Shown here: positions 10,742 through 21,669 of the stretch, one piece after another | Position numbering within the stretch: position 1 is the first letter of the stretch | Layout of the letters: every line of letters begins with the position of its first letter | Assembly (NCBI GenBank): GCA_030141605.1 | Contig: JAQGDQ010000017.1 | Span: 438,001 to 502,000 of the forward strand | Reading direction: 5' to 3' | Source: Tubiluchus corallicola | Lineage: Eukaryota; Priapulida; Priapulimorpha; Priapulimorphida; Tubiluchidae | Length of the DNA stretch: 64,000 nt | The notes under the pieces: model-generated | The model's database searches: none | The model's input: only the letters and a program-made list of their open reading frames with translations | What the model was told of the DNA's origin: nothing | Translations under genes and position numbers: made by a program

Positions 10742-11809
10742 ATGGAATTTATGAATGAATCTATTGATGACTCTGCCATAAAAGAAAACAAATACTTAGA
10801 ACAAGAAGTTATTTATAATAACAGCCACCTAAGATTGTATCTCACTGGGTTGTATTCAGTGGATTTTATTCTCGGAAGTGCAACTGTCATCAGTAATGTT
10901 TTAACAATCATAGCTGTGCTGACATCACGAAAAATTGGAAGTTCATTGTTAACAGTAGTCATTGTTGCACTTGGTGACACATGTCTAGGAATAGCTGGAA
11001 TATTTAAATTTTTGGTAGCAGGAATCGACCCGCATTATAACATCTTGCCCGATCGAGGACCGTGGTGCTGGACCAGCACAGTAATGATCGTTATTGGTTT
11101 CCTTGTATCTGCACATGGGATGCTGCTTCTTTCCATTGACCGATACATCAAAATAATACATCCACATTCAAATGGATTAAAGATAACACATGTAATTGCT
11201 GCAGGAAGTGCAATAACTGGATTTTCTGTTGTTTACGCATTGATACCAATTTTAACTGATTGGAATTTGGCTAGCAAAAGTGGTAATCCAAAACGATATC
11301 ACAAGGTGATGTTTTATTTAACTGGTCCACTTCTTCAAAGCTTTTTTTATGTAGCAATACCTTTATTTCTCACAGCCATATTAACATCAATTGTACTTTA
11401 TATCAAGATATACATAGCAGTGAAGAAAAGTCAACAAATAAAAGCAAAGATGTCTAAAAACAGTTTACTGGGTTCTAACAGTAAAGCACTACAAACAATA
11501 ATACTCGTTGTAAGCACATATGTGCTGTTATGGCTGCCACAGTTCTTGTACTTGTTGTCCCTTTCAATACCCAATGGCAAGAAGCTTACTATTCAATTTT
11601 ACTACATTTACCCTGTAGTGAATCTTTTCTTTTTATCTAACTCCTTAATAAATCCATTGATTTACATGACAAGAATACCTTTAATTAGAAATCAGTTAAT
11701 AAAAATCTTCCGTAAGTGTCAAGTTCGCATTGGTGCACAAAATATTGAAGCAGGAGTTAAGAGAAATCATCATAAAGTCAACGTCTTTGTTACACTTAGA
11801 GATGAATGA
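10742..11809 (+). CDS. GPCR-C, class A receptor lacking the ECL2 cysteine
   Basis: Intronless 355-residue receptor. Landmarks are Asp79 (2.50), Cys109 in GPWCW before TM3, DRY at 133-135, WLP at 264-266 and NPLIY at 304-308. Two N-glycosylation sequons lie before TM1 (NES at 5-7, NNS at 26-28). The ECL2 cysteine, present as FCLAG in GPCR-D and GPCR-F, is Tyr192 here (TAT in place of TGT), so the usual TM3-ECL2 disulfide cannot form. The twin gene is GPCR-D; GPCR-F shares nearly the same N-terminus. Met1 and Met4 are both plausible starts. The 5' leader (AAACCACAGTATAAAACAAC) is shared with D and F. Confidence 0.88.
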   Translation: MEFMNESIDDSAIKENKYLEQEVIYNNSHLRLYLTGLYSVDFILGSATVISNVLTIIAVLTSRKIGSSLLTVVIVALGDTCLGIAGIFKFLVAGIDPHYNILPDRGPWCWTSTVMIVIGFLVSAHGMLLLSIDRYIKIIHPHSNGLKITHVIAAGSAITGFSVVYALIPILTDWNLASKSGNPKRYHKVMFYLTGPLLQSFFYVAIPLFLTAILTSIVLYIKIYIAVKKSQQIKAKMSKNSLLGSNSKALQTIILVVSTYVLLWLPQFLYLLSLSIPNGKKLTIQFYYIYPVVNLFFLSNSLINPLIYMTRIPLIRNQLIKIFRKCQVRIGAQNIEAGVKRNHHKVNVFVTLRDE

Positions 11810-12570
11810 ATGGCACAGAGCAATACGCACCATTTTGGAAACTTTTGTTTAAATGCTATGCTATATTTGTTTAAAACTCATTATGTAGGCATCTACATTT
11901 CATAATTTAAGTTGTTGTTACATCTCAGTTTGGAAATCGACTGCTGTTTTCTGGAAATTTCAGCATAGAAGCTATGTTGCACTATTTAAATATCTCAGTT
12001 AAGCGAACAAATGTCACCACCTGTTACCTCTTAATTTAGAATATGTAAACTTGTAGCTGCAGAGTAAAAGTTTATGGCAGTAAAACAGAAACTGTATTCA
12101 CTAACAGTTGCAAATGCCATTTGGTAACAATTTTCACATTATATTTATCATGTTATTGCAAGTCAGTGAATATTCTGTGAATCTGTTGTATATGTAAACA
12201 AATAGATTTTCAAATATAAAAAGCATTTAGCCTCTTATTTATTTTCTAAAAAAAATCACCTAAAGTGTACCAATATTATTATTTAATTAGTATTAAATTA
12301 ATTAATTCTTTTTTAATTGGTGGATAATGTTTAAAATGGGAAAAAGATTTGAAATAAGTTTCTATGAGTAAGTAGTCAATCGAACGAACGAAAAATGGTA
12401 ATGTAATCTTTTCTATCAAAATTTGTGACTGTTTATCTACAGAATTTTTCAATTGATTTAGTATTATTCTTTGTAATATATTGTATAATTTTAACTATAT
12501 ATGTTCTATAGCTTCTTTAAAAACTTGGAAAACTTAAAATAAAGAAATGTCTCTCTTTGAAAATGATATT
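11810..12570. other. 3' flank of GPCR-C, no gene
   Basis: AT-rich sequence repeated almost unchanged after GPCR-D (17326-18083). It probably includes the 3' untranslated region; I could not choose a single poly-A signal. No further coding sequence recognised. Confidence 0.4.
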
Positions 12571-12589
12571 CTCTCTCTCTCTGTCTCTG

Positions 12590-12620
<31 letters not shown>

Positions 12621-12680
12621 TCTATCTGTCTCTCTTCTCTCTCTCACACTGTCCTCTCTCTCTCTCACTTTCTCTCTCTT
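12571..12680. repeat. (CT)n microsatellite at duplication end
   Basis: Imperfect CT tract with GT, CA and TCTATC interruptions. The same interruption pattern appears at 18084-18240, so the tract is part of the duplicated unit and marks its right end. Homology stops at or just after ATGTCC near 12680. Confidence 0.9.
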
Positions 12681-13378
12681 ATGTCCAAATTTGGACATAA
12701 AGCCGACCATTTAGGCTTACAAGTCACTGCCTACTAACACCAAAAGATTTTCTTAACATGTATACATGGCAAAATTCATATGGATCATATGATTATACAA
12801 GGTACAAGATTACTTTACAATTCTAGAAACGATTGTAGAAACTGTCTGTCATTGTTTATAGAGTTCTTTTTGCCTCTTTGTTTAAGAATTTTGCATAAAG
12901 CGAGCAAAGCTTCTAGTTAAAACATCAGCATTCACAATAAAAGCAATTTTTTCGGTATTCACCAGTTGCATGAAATTTTATTCGATATTGCAACATTTTT
13001 TTTTAATAAATCACTTCTTTGTGTATGATGAAATGTGCAATCAAGTAGGAGATGTATCTCGTTTTCTATTTTGCCTGAATTGCACATTTTGCACATTCCT
13101 TCCTGTAAAGAAAACCCATGGAATCGAGTCTCAATTTTTTAAGGCAGAAAACGACGTCTAAACCGAGATAAAAGTGATCTTTTACTAATTGCGGACTAAT
13201 TACTAATTATTCACAAACATAATTCATAACGTAGTGCAACATTTGCAATACTTGTATACACAGATAGATGTAGTGCAATTTTTATACACACATAGCTGTA
13301 CTAACATTTTTATAAGACAGAAAACGGCATTTAATAGCATGCAGTAATTGTAAACTCAAACAAAATCCATATCTGTGA
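12681..13378. other. Unique spacer between duplicates
   Basis: About 700 bp that I do not find in either duplicate. AT-rich, no gene recognised. It holds repeated CACATAG/CAGATAG-type words around 13260-13300 but no clear element. Confidence 0.4.
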
Positions 13379-14012
13379 GCTTTCACTGCAGTTCGCAAAT
13401 CTTATTCCACTATATTTGTTGCTTGTAACTCGTCGTTGATATGCACCTCTCTTTGCCAACAAGAGAGAAATAGTACTTGAATGTCAAACATAAAAGGAGG
13501 CTTCTGTTTTCTTGCGTGCTCTTTTATCCATTTTCATTGCTCTGCCTGACCTTGATGAGAAGTCAAACCAGGACACTTGAAAGGTTTTTTGTTAATGGTC
13601 TGATTGTTTTCGAGGAAAGTCACGAAACTTGATTTGTAAATTTTCAAGTGTCCCAAAGTCATTTGCTAAATCAAAAGACTGACAAGTTTAATTGTCAAGT
13701 GTACATTTAGGTCTTCACATTTATAGAGCTCAGATCGTAACATTATAGTATGTCCTTTGTCATGTGTGTTTATAACAACAATAATTTCTTGCATTACAAG
13801 CATTTTTCATGATCTGAGAACAATAATGAGCTTCAAAAACTGTTGCTATGACAACAATGCATGGCAAACTTTAAAAGCTCTACTTTTCTAAATAGTCGAC
13901 ATCATTAGCAGATTAGAGATTAGCAGATTAGTGGCTGTTTAGAGATTTACAATAATTTAACTGAAAAATAGAAATGTAACTGAGAAATAAAGAATAACAC
14001 ATAGGACGCAGG

Positions 14013-14249
14013 GTGTATACCATAGTGATGGAAATTTCTGTTTTGAACTCTGAGGCTCCAGTTAGAAAGTACATCTGCAGTTTAGAGTATAAATCACTTG
14101 CCCGCTGTTTGCTAATTTTAACTATTTGGGCAACATTTTCAAATACAAAAGTTGTTTTGTATTTGGACTTCCTATACAGAACAACTGAGATGTCTGTTGA
14201 ATTTAATGCCTCTTTCCTTGGTACTTATTACCTGCTGATTATCTTGTAG
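14013..14249 (+). other. Second copy of the small open frame (doubtful)
   Basis: The same 78 codons as at 8506-8742, without any difference that I can see. No recognised function; see the entry for the first copy. Confidence 0.15.
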
Positions 14250-16043
14250 GTGAAGTGAATATTTTTCATCATTATTCTATTTAGCTTCATTAGTTAGAGT
14301 TTGTTGCTTATTAGAATTAGTATGCTCAAGTAGCATTTTTTGAATTTGGTTTCTAAGCGTCAAATTCAACCTCATTTATGAAGTTCTCGATTTAACTTTG
14401 CAACTAGTTTTTGGTGTTTCAAACAAAAAGAAATTGGATAATAAATGTGTTTTTTCTGAAGAAAGTTTGGAAGTTCTTTTGCAACTTTACCCGTAAGATG
14501 GCCCTGAAAGTTTAGTTACCCCAGAGTTTATCGCTTGTGTCACGGTTTTTCAGTAAAATGGTTGGAAACACAGCATTTTCCACCCAGACAGCAACCAAGT
14601 TAGCAGCGCCATCAGTTTCTCATCCTTCTGGAGTTAAAAATCTTTTCCAGATGCCTGAGACAGCCCCTCGCCGAGACGAATGGCATGTTTGCAAATTTGA
14701 CAGAGAAGTGCCATGATATCTAAGTAAGCTGTTACGCTGCGCTGCGATAATGTGAATCTCTAAAGTCTCCAAAACAATTAAAATCTGAACGAAATCATTT
14801 TCTTAAAGGACAATTAAATGCTCTTCGTAATTAAAGCTTAAAAAATTCATTTTAAACGTTTATATCACTTACATGCTGTCTTACTGCATACTAACACCGA
14901 GCTTGTGTTAGTAGTAAAGCTGTATGAAACTTGTAATCGTAGGAAACGTGTTTTGATAACATTGCATAAAGTTTGAAAAAATAATCAGAGCATTCGTAGC
15001 ACACTCTTTGCTAACTAAACAAAATTTAAATAACTTTATATCGTCAGTAAGTTCAGTAATGTATTTTTTGGTGAATCAGTGGCTCACACTGGGATGGCGA
15101 TGCCATGCTGTTTTAAATTATTAAGAATTTTTTCTTTTCAATTACATAAGTCTTTCAAAAAGGTAGGCTCAGTGATGGTAATATAACTTCGCATGGAAAG
15201 TTCTTTGGGATATACCATAGAATTCCCATTTCTTACCATTCAATAATTCATTTTCAAGCTTGATTTCACCAGGAATAAATCTGTATAGTGTAGCTAAACT
15301 TTATATTAATGTCCTTGTCACTCATAGCTCTTTTAATAATTACAAAAACTTTAAAAATGTTTAATCTGCTTTTAAATTAAATCTCTGAAAACTTCTCTGA
15401 AAGTTTCATGCCACTCTGCCCTCTATTTTTACGAAAGTTTTCACTTAATTTTTGTTACAAACTATAATTTATAATATATTGGCTTAATATTTTCTTCAAA
15501 ATGCCTTGTAAGTGAGAGATGCCCTTTATGTGTCTTTAGATAAATTTAATCAGTGAGCGTGACTTTGGTAAATTCAATCTGCACGTTTCACATTACAAGT
15601 TCTGGTTTCTCATCTTGGTAAATGAAATTTTTAATAATGTTGTATGATACTGAAACATAGTAAGACATAAAAGTCGTCTTACACAAAAATTAATTTTGGC
15701 AGCCTTTCAGTTTTGCACAGACGTGAAATTGTGTGACGTGCAATACGAGAACGGTACCTTGAGGTGCTATGTGCGTGGATATTTTACCAGTAGTTACATC
15801 ATTCAGTGCATCAGACAGCAAGTTCATTGCAGTACCCTGTAGTTGATCACAATGCCACATCCCTTTTTGAAAAAAGGCATATTTCATTTTGCTAATGAGG
15901 TGTCAAGAACGTTTGAACACTTATGAGAGAGGAGAAAAATGAAGTAAATAACTCGCTAGCAAGATTTTTACGGAAGTGCAGTGTTGATTTTGAAATCAGG
16001 TTTTTTTCAATTTGATTAATATTTCTGGGACACTTTTGTTATC

Positions 16044-16260
16044 GTGGCACTAAATTGTAGTGAAATGGAATTCGCAAATGAATCTGTTGACATCTCTGCC
16101 ATGAATCCAGACGAATTTGTAGAAAAAGAAATTATCTACAGATTCTATACCAATAGGCATTTGAAACTGTACCTGACAGGTCTGTATTCTGTACATTTTT
16201 TTCTTGGAAGCACCATTGTTATCAGCAGTTATGCAAACCACAGTATAAAACAACAAAGAA
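16044..16260 (+). pseudogene. GPCR N-terminal fragment upstream of GPCR-D
   Basis: Counterpart of the fragment at 10531. It keeps the longer form, including a VEKEIIYRFY stretch that matches the LEQEVIY of complete receptors. TM1 homology again ends at STIVIS, and the frame terminates at a TGA (16275-16277) just inside the GPCR-D start, in a different frame. Presence in both duplicates shows that the partial 5' copy arose before the 4.8-kb duplication. Confidence 0.75.
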
Positions 16261-17325
16261 ATGGAATTTATGAATGAATCTATTGATGACTCTGCCATAG
16301 AACAAAACAAATACTTAGAACAAGAAGTTATTTATAATAACAGCCACCTAAGATTGTATCTAACTGGACTGTATTCAGTGCATTTTATTCTCGGAAGTGC
16401 AATTGTCATCAGTAATGTTCTAACAATCATAGCTGTGCTGACATCACGAAAGATTGGAAGTTCATTGTTGATAGTAGTCATTGTTGCACTTGGTGACACA
16501 TGTCTAGGAATAGCTGGAATATTTAAATTTTTGGTAGCAGGAATCGACCCGCATTATAACATCTTGCCGGATCGAGGACCGTGGTGCTGGACCAGCACAG
16601 TAATGACCATTATTGGTTTCATTGTATCTGCATATGGGATGCTGCTTCTTTCTATTGACCGATACATCAAAATAATACATCCACATTCAAATGGATTAAA
16701 GATAACACATGTAATTGCTGCAGGAAGTGCAATAATTGGATTTTCTGTTGTTTCCGCATTGATACCAATTTTAACTGATTGGAATTCGGCTAGCAAAAGT
16801 GGTAATCCAGAACGATATCACAAGGTGTTTTTTTGTTTAGCTGGTCCAGTTCTTAAAAGCTTTTCTTATATAACAACACCTTTATTTCTCACGGCCATGT
16901 TAACATCGATTGTACTTTATATTAAGATATACGTAGCAGTGAAGAAAAGTCAACAAATAAAAGCAAAGATGTCTAAAAACAGTTTACTGGGTTCTAACAG
17001 TAAAGCACTACAAACAATAGTACTCGTTGTAAGCACATATGTGCTGTTATGGCCACAGTTCTTTTACTTGTTGTCCCATTCAATACCCAAAGGCAAGAAG
17101 CTTATTATTCAATTTTACTACATTTACCCTGTAGTGAATCTTTTCTTTTCATCTAACTCCTTAATAAATCCATTGATTTACATGACAAGAATACCTTTAA
17201 TTAGAAATCAGTTAATAAAAATCTTCCGTAAGTGTCAAGTTCGTATTGGTGCACAAAATATTGAAGCAGGAGTTAAGAGAAATCATCATAAAGTCAACGT
17301 CTTTGTTACACTTAGAGATGAATGA
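16261..17325 (+). CDS. GPCR-D, class A receptor with shortened TM6 motif
   Basis: Intronless 354-residue twin of GPCR-C. Landmarks are Asp79, Cys109 in GPWCW, DRY 133-135, an intact ECL2 Cys192, and NPLIY at 303-307. A 3-base in-frame loss changes TGGCTGCCACAG, as seen in GPCR-C, to TGGCCACAG, so the TM6 motif reads LLWPQ instead of LLWLPQ. Removing one residue between Trp and Pro should rotate the extracellular half of TM6, so signalling may be altered or lost (inference). The frame is otherwise open. The start and leader match GPCR-C and GPCR-F. Confidence 0.87.
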   Translation: MEFMNESIDDSAIEQNKYLEQEVIYNNSHLRLYLTGLYSVHFILGSAIVISNVLTIIAVLTSRKIGSSLLIVVIVALGDTCLGIAGIFKFLVAGIDPHYNILPDRGPWCWTSTVMTIIGFIVSAYGMLLLSIDRYIKIIHPHSNGLKITHVIAAGSAIIGFSVVSALIPILTDWNSASKSGNPERYHKVFFCLAGPVLKSFSYITTPLFLTAMLTSIVLYIKIYVAVKKSQQIKAKMSKNSLLGSNSKALQTIVLVVSTYVLLWPQFFYLLSHSIPKGKKLIIQFYYIYPVVNLFFSSNSLINPLIYMTRIPLIRNQLIKIFRKCQVRIGAQNIEAGVKRNHHKVNVFVTLRDE

Positions 17326-18083
17326 ACGGCACAGAGCAATATGCACCATTTTGGAAACTTTTGTTTAAATGCTATGCTATATTTGTTTAAAACTCATTAT
17401 GTAGGCATCTAAATTTCATAATTTAAGTTGTTGTTACATCTCAGTTTGGAAATTGACTGCTGTTTTCTGGAAATTTCAGCATTGAAGCTATGTTGCACTA
17501 TTTAAATATCTCAGTTAAGCGAACAAATGTCACCACTTGTTACCTCTTAATTTAGAATATGTAAAGTTGTAGCTGCAGAGTAAAAGTTTATGGCAGTAAA
17601 ACAGAAACTGTATTCACTAACAGTTGCAAATGCCATTTGGTAACAATTTTCACATTATATTTATCATGTTATTGCAAGTCAGTGAATATTCTGTGAATCT
17701 GTTGTATATGTAAACAAATAGATTTTCAAATATAAAAAGCATTTAGCCTCTTATTTATTTTCTAAAAAAAATCACCTAAAGTGCACCAATATTATTATTT
17801 AATTAGTATTAAATTAATTAATTCTTATTTAATTGGTGGATAATGTTTAAAATGGGAAAAAGATTTGAAATAAGTTTCTATGAGTAAGTAGTCAATCGAA
17901 CGAACGAAAAATGGTAATGTAATCTTTTCTATCAAAATTTGTGACTGTTTATCTACAGAATTTTTCAATTGATTTAGTATTATTCTTTGTAATATATTGT
18001 ATAATTTTAACTATATATGTTCTATAGCTTCTTTAAAAACTTGGAAAACTTAAAATAAAGAAATGTCTCTCTTTGAAAATGAT

Positions 18084-18085
18084 AT

Positions 18086-18116
<31 letters not shown>

Positions 18117-18123
18117 GTCTTTC

Positions 18124-18173
<50 letters not shown>

Positions 18174-18222
18174 CTATCTATCTCTCTTCTCTCTCTCACA
18201 CTCTCCTCTCTCTCTTTCACTT

Positions 18223-18254
<32 letters not shown>

Positions 18255-18299
18255 TCACACACGCGCGCGTGCACACACATGCACACACGCACGCACGCA

Positions 18300-18343
<44 letters not shown>
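18084..18343. repeat. (CT)n then (CA)n compound microsatellite
   Basis: CT repeats to about 18256, then CACACACGCGCGCG and a CA tract to 18343. The open frames of repeated Leu-Ser or Thr-His that cross it are artefacts of the repeat. Confidence 0.95.
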
Positions 18344-18344
<1 letters not shown>

Positions 18345-19282
18345 GTTGTTTTTGAGTTGTTATTCTCAATTACTGACCACAAGATAAATGTTATTGGTCA
18401 GTGTAGCTGCAAAGGCAATTGCAAATCAAATTAGTGTGGAACTTCAGAATTCCTTGTATTACTTACATTGTACACGCTTGGTATACATATTTGGTGTATA
18501 TTCATTAATGTAGTACATGTGTAATGATGACAAAACAAAGCAAAAAATAAAGTCAATCTATACACATGTTGTTATACCAAGATCACAGTGAGAGCCTACA
18601 GTATTTCAAACATGCGATATGTAAAAGTTTAAAAGATAAAATCCAATAAAATTTACAACACATGTGACATGTAAGATAAATGAACTACAGATAGTGAAAA
18701 CATCATAGTAGATATTCTGCTAAATATGTTGATTAACACAGATTTTTGATTGCGTTTACTGTTAATTTTATTCTTTTGCATACAGAGCTTGCAAGCTTGG
18801 CTAGGTCAGATCATCTATGTAAGCAATTGCTTAAGTTGCACTTATTATCTATCCTATTTTTATAATCAGTCTTAGATTCCTTAATTTATCAATAGTTCAT
18901 CGAGGTAAATGCCAAATAAAACTGGTGAAAGAGATGCACCCTTTCTCACTCCATTTCTAGCTGTAAAGTATTTTGACTTACAGTTCTTCCGTGTTATTCA
19001 CTAATTAGTAGGCCTTTACATAAAAACGTAAATTTCTTTATAGTAATTTGTCTACTTCACCAATACTTTTGGGACAGCTAAGAAAGCACAGCTAATAAAA
19101 TACACCTGAGAACCTTCACTTACATGAAGTCTGGCCTGTTTAGCAGTTTCTGTTTAAAACCAAATTATTGATTTTGATTCTAACAGTCCTGTACACCCTA
19201 CAGCAACAAAAGATAAACATGGTGTCCTTTCAAACTCTACCGACACTACACTACTAGAAATCTGTGTAAACTGCATGTTTAT
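18344..19282. other. Intergenic, nothing recognised
   Basis: AT-rich DNA between the microsatellite and a MITE. No gene, no clear repeat edge. Confidence 0.4.
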
Positions 19283-20248
19283 TCGGGGTGAACCGAACGT
19301 TCAAATAAGATTCGAACTGGTTTTTTTAATTCTCATCTGATTCGAACTCAAAATTACGAATTCGAATAATTTACCACTCAACTACAAACATTCTTTGTCA
19401 TTAAAACATTTGAAACAGCATGCAAACAGCACAGTTTTGTTGCAATTTCTGTGCACTATTTTTAAACAAATTAATCTAGCCATCTTAATCTTCGGATCTT
19501 GACTTTTGAACTCCGAGAAATTTATTTTGTTCTGGTGTTTAAATCTTCATTTTTGATTATGTATGGCCATCTTATCTTTAAAACTTTCCTAAGAGGACTT
19601 CTATGAAGTTTGGCAATCTGATTTCGCTGCTGTACATAAATATGCTAGTAATATAGTCATTAAGTAATCGAAGTCTTATGCTAAGACTTAATTTCTTGTT
19701 AGTTAATACATTCTTATGCTGAAGAAAAGCATGCATTGCTTGTTGCCTTCTGCTTTTAATATTGTCTTTGGTGCTTAGAAAAGTGCCCGTGTACTTGCAC
19801 TTTTTCCAAGACTGATTATCATCTCTTACAATAATATATTCTCTGTTTTTGACTGGTTTCTTGAAGAGATTTTTTTGGAAAATCGCTTTTTGTTGTGTGA
19901 GTTCGCAGATTTGATACAATAATCCATCCAATATCGTCTGCGTATTGTTGATCAATGAGGAATGGTTCATAGGATTCCAAAGCAGGAAAGGAGTGATCCA
20001 GATTATGTTGAGGAAGCTTATCACAGACTGGTATATTAATCATGATCATCATTTGGAGGAGTTGGGATCTTAAGTGCATTTGCTAGGTAGTGCGTAAAAA
20101 GTATTAGACTTAATGATTAAAAATCTTTAAAACTGAATTCAAATTCTATTTGGATTTAAAATCTTGAAACTTGGTTTGGTTCGAGTTCAAAAATTATAAG
20201 TTTTATTCAATTCGAATTTGCTTTCTGATAGAGAATGCTTACCCCTAA
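19283..20248. mobile_element. AATTCGAA-family non-autonomous element, split by a LINE
   Basis: The left end starts CGGGGTGAACCGAAC and the right end closes GAGAATGCTTACCCCTA, the same ends as the better copy at 54443-54808. Both halves show the family's ATTCGAATT-rich arms and the block CATTAAAACATTTGAAAC. Between them lies an unrelated reverse transcriptase relic (about 19578-20079), so the element was probably interrupted by a LINE insertion. Confidence 0.6.
19578..20079 (-). mobile_element. Frameshifted LINE reverse transcriptase relic
   Basis: Two overlapping minus-strand frames carry consecutive parts of an RT. The first (to 20079) contains QQYADDIGW, with the YADD catalytic motif of RT domain 5. 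The second (19578 onward) contains WKKCKYTGTFLSTKDNIKSR and then a block ending in SIFMYSSEI, which corresponds to the W-K-C-x-x-LG and S-I-F-L-Y-x-S-E blocks found after the catalytic domain in LINE RTs. The frame change between them shows it is dead. The rest of the element is missing. Confidence 0.75.
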
Positions 20249-21228
20249 TATTTATGTATTAAACCCACATTTAATAAAGTAAATTGAACTTAACTTTTGG
20301 GTGATTCTATCTAAGCAGTTAATCATCATCATCATCATCATACGCCCGTCAGGTCTATTGTAGACATTGGGCAGGTAGAATTCTAAAATAAAAGAAATCT
20401 GCCTTCAGACAGGTAAACGCAGCAGTAATCCAGCAAAAAAAAACTAGACAAAGAGGTTCGTCTAAAGAGTCAACATGGCCAATCTTAGTCCTGCTGTCAA
20501 TTGATAAGTCCTGCACATCAAAGATCAAAGTATTTACTGTTGTAACAGTAAAAAAGTTTACTGCGAGCACCAAGAAACAACAATAAAGCTGCACGATTAT
20601 AATCAGCACTGCAATCATTTTAGTATAGTAATTATGATGAAACCGCTTATCATAACCATTGCAAAAATAACCAATTTTTTATTTGTATGTCGACTGCATT
20701 AAGTCATCTGTGGTAGTAACCACCTGCTTATTAACTCAAATTTGCTCAACTACACAGTGCTTGCACTACCTCATTCCCTTTTTCATAGAATAGCAATTTG
20801 ATTGCTAATGAAGTCTCTTTGCAAGGACATTGCTTGTTAAAAATTTCTGCAGAAAAAACTGATCTGATTATTTGTAAAGAACACTGGAATTTAATCCAAA
20901 ATTTCTAAGCGTCGCAATATTTTTCTGTAAGTATGGTTGCACCAGAATTAATTCTTGTTTAGTTTACTTACACAGGAAATCTATTAGGTGTAATTTTCAA
21001 GGAAAATTATCACGGAAAACATTAATCAGATGGGTACTGTTTACCTGTGGTTAGAAATAGTTTGTTCAAAACATGTCAACACATGATACCAAGGTGGATT
21101 ATCAGTAGATACCTTTGCTTAATTTTTCTGGTTAACATAAGCATCATTCTGTGCAAGTCTGTTACACATAGCAATCCAGTTGGCAACAGTTGCTATATTT
21201 GGTGGCGGTGGTTTATTCTCATATATAT
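20249..21228. other. Intergenic, nothing recognised
   Basis: AT-rich. A short (ATC)n run at about 20321-20341 is followed by a CGCCCGTCAGG stretch that looks repeat-derived. No gene found. Confidence 0.4.
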
Positions 21229-21669
21229 TTATAATACATACATATAAATATTTACATCCGAAAGCGACTGTACGGAACAGCAATATGAGTGGTAAATATA
21301 TCCATTTACTTGAAGAACAAAGTCATAGTTAAAAATCATATTATGCTTATTTACAATTGTTAGAAAGTCAGAAGCTTTATCAGTATCATTTAGAAGTGGA
21401 CACAAGTTCGTGTTAAAATCAAAACTACATTTGTTATGAACACAGTTAGTTCTAGTGCAATCAAAAATAAAACATATTTCATCTTCCAAAACATGACAGA
21501 GATTACATAAATGCTGGTCCCTGGGGATGCCCCTCTTCTTTCCTAATTCAACCTTCAAATTGTGTGAACCTACTCTTACAAGGTCTTTAGTAACTTTCGT
21601 AAAGTTTGAATCACCCATTAAGTACATTTCAGTATCCCGAATATTTGTTACTAGTTGCAGCGAATGCAT
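21229..21669 (-). mobile_element. LINE C-terminal zinc-knuckle relic
   Basis: A minus-strand frame with RVGSHNLKVELGKKRGIPRD, then LCNLCHVLEDEICFIFDC. This is the conserved R-x-GSH-x-L-x-x-E-x-G-(K/R), C-x-x-C, EDE-x-x-F-x-F-x-C pattern at the C-terminus of many animal LINE polyproteins. It begins inside the 3' end of GPCR-E and runs on downstream of it. The frame is open for 146 codons but has no RT domain. Confidence 0.75.

Larger units (their letters stand above)
7877..12679 (+). repeat. Tandem duplication, copy 1 (contains GPCR-C)
   Basis: From GCTTTCACTGCAGTT at 7877 to the CT-rich microsatellite ending near 12679, this segment aligns along its whole length with 13379-18230. The offset is 5502 at the left end and grows to about 5519 through small indels. 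Sampled stretches differ by scattered substitutions and a few short gaps. It carries a receptor fragment, the full GPCR-C gene, its 3' flank and the CT tract. About 700 bp of unrelated sequence separates it from copy 2. Confidence 0.92.
13379..18230 (+). repeat. Tandem duplication, copy 2 (contains GPCR-D)
   Basis: Collinear with 7877-12679 in the same orientation. It shares the receptor fragment, the receptor gene, the small open frame and the CT tract. Its CT tract is longer and runs into a (CA)n tract absent from copy 1. Confidence 0.92.

Noticed and set aside
10755-10771. TATAAAA before the GPCR-C/D/F start as a TATA box
   Set aside because: The motif lies upstream of the ATG by only about 17 bases, so a normal start site some 30 bases downstream would fall inside the coding sequence.
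18063-18434. Open frames of Leu-Ser and Thr-His repeats
   Set aside because: They are translations of the CT and CA microsatellite in every frame and strand, not proteins.
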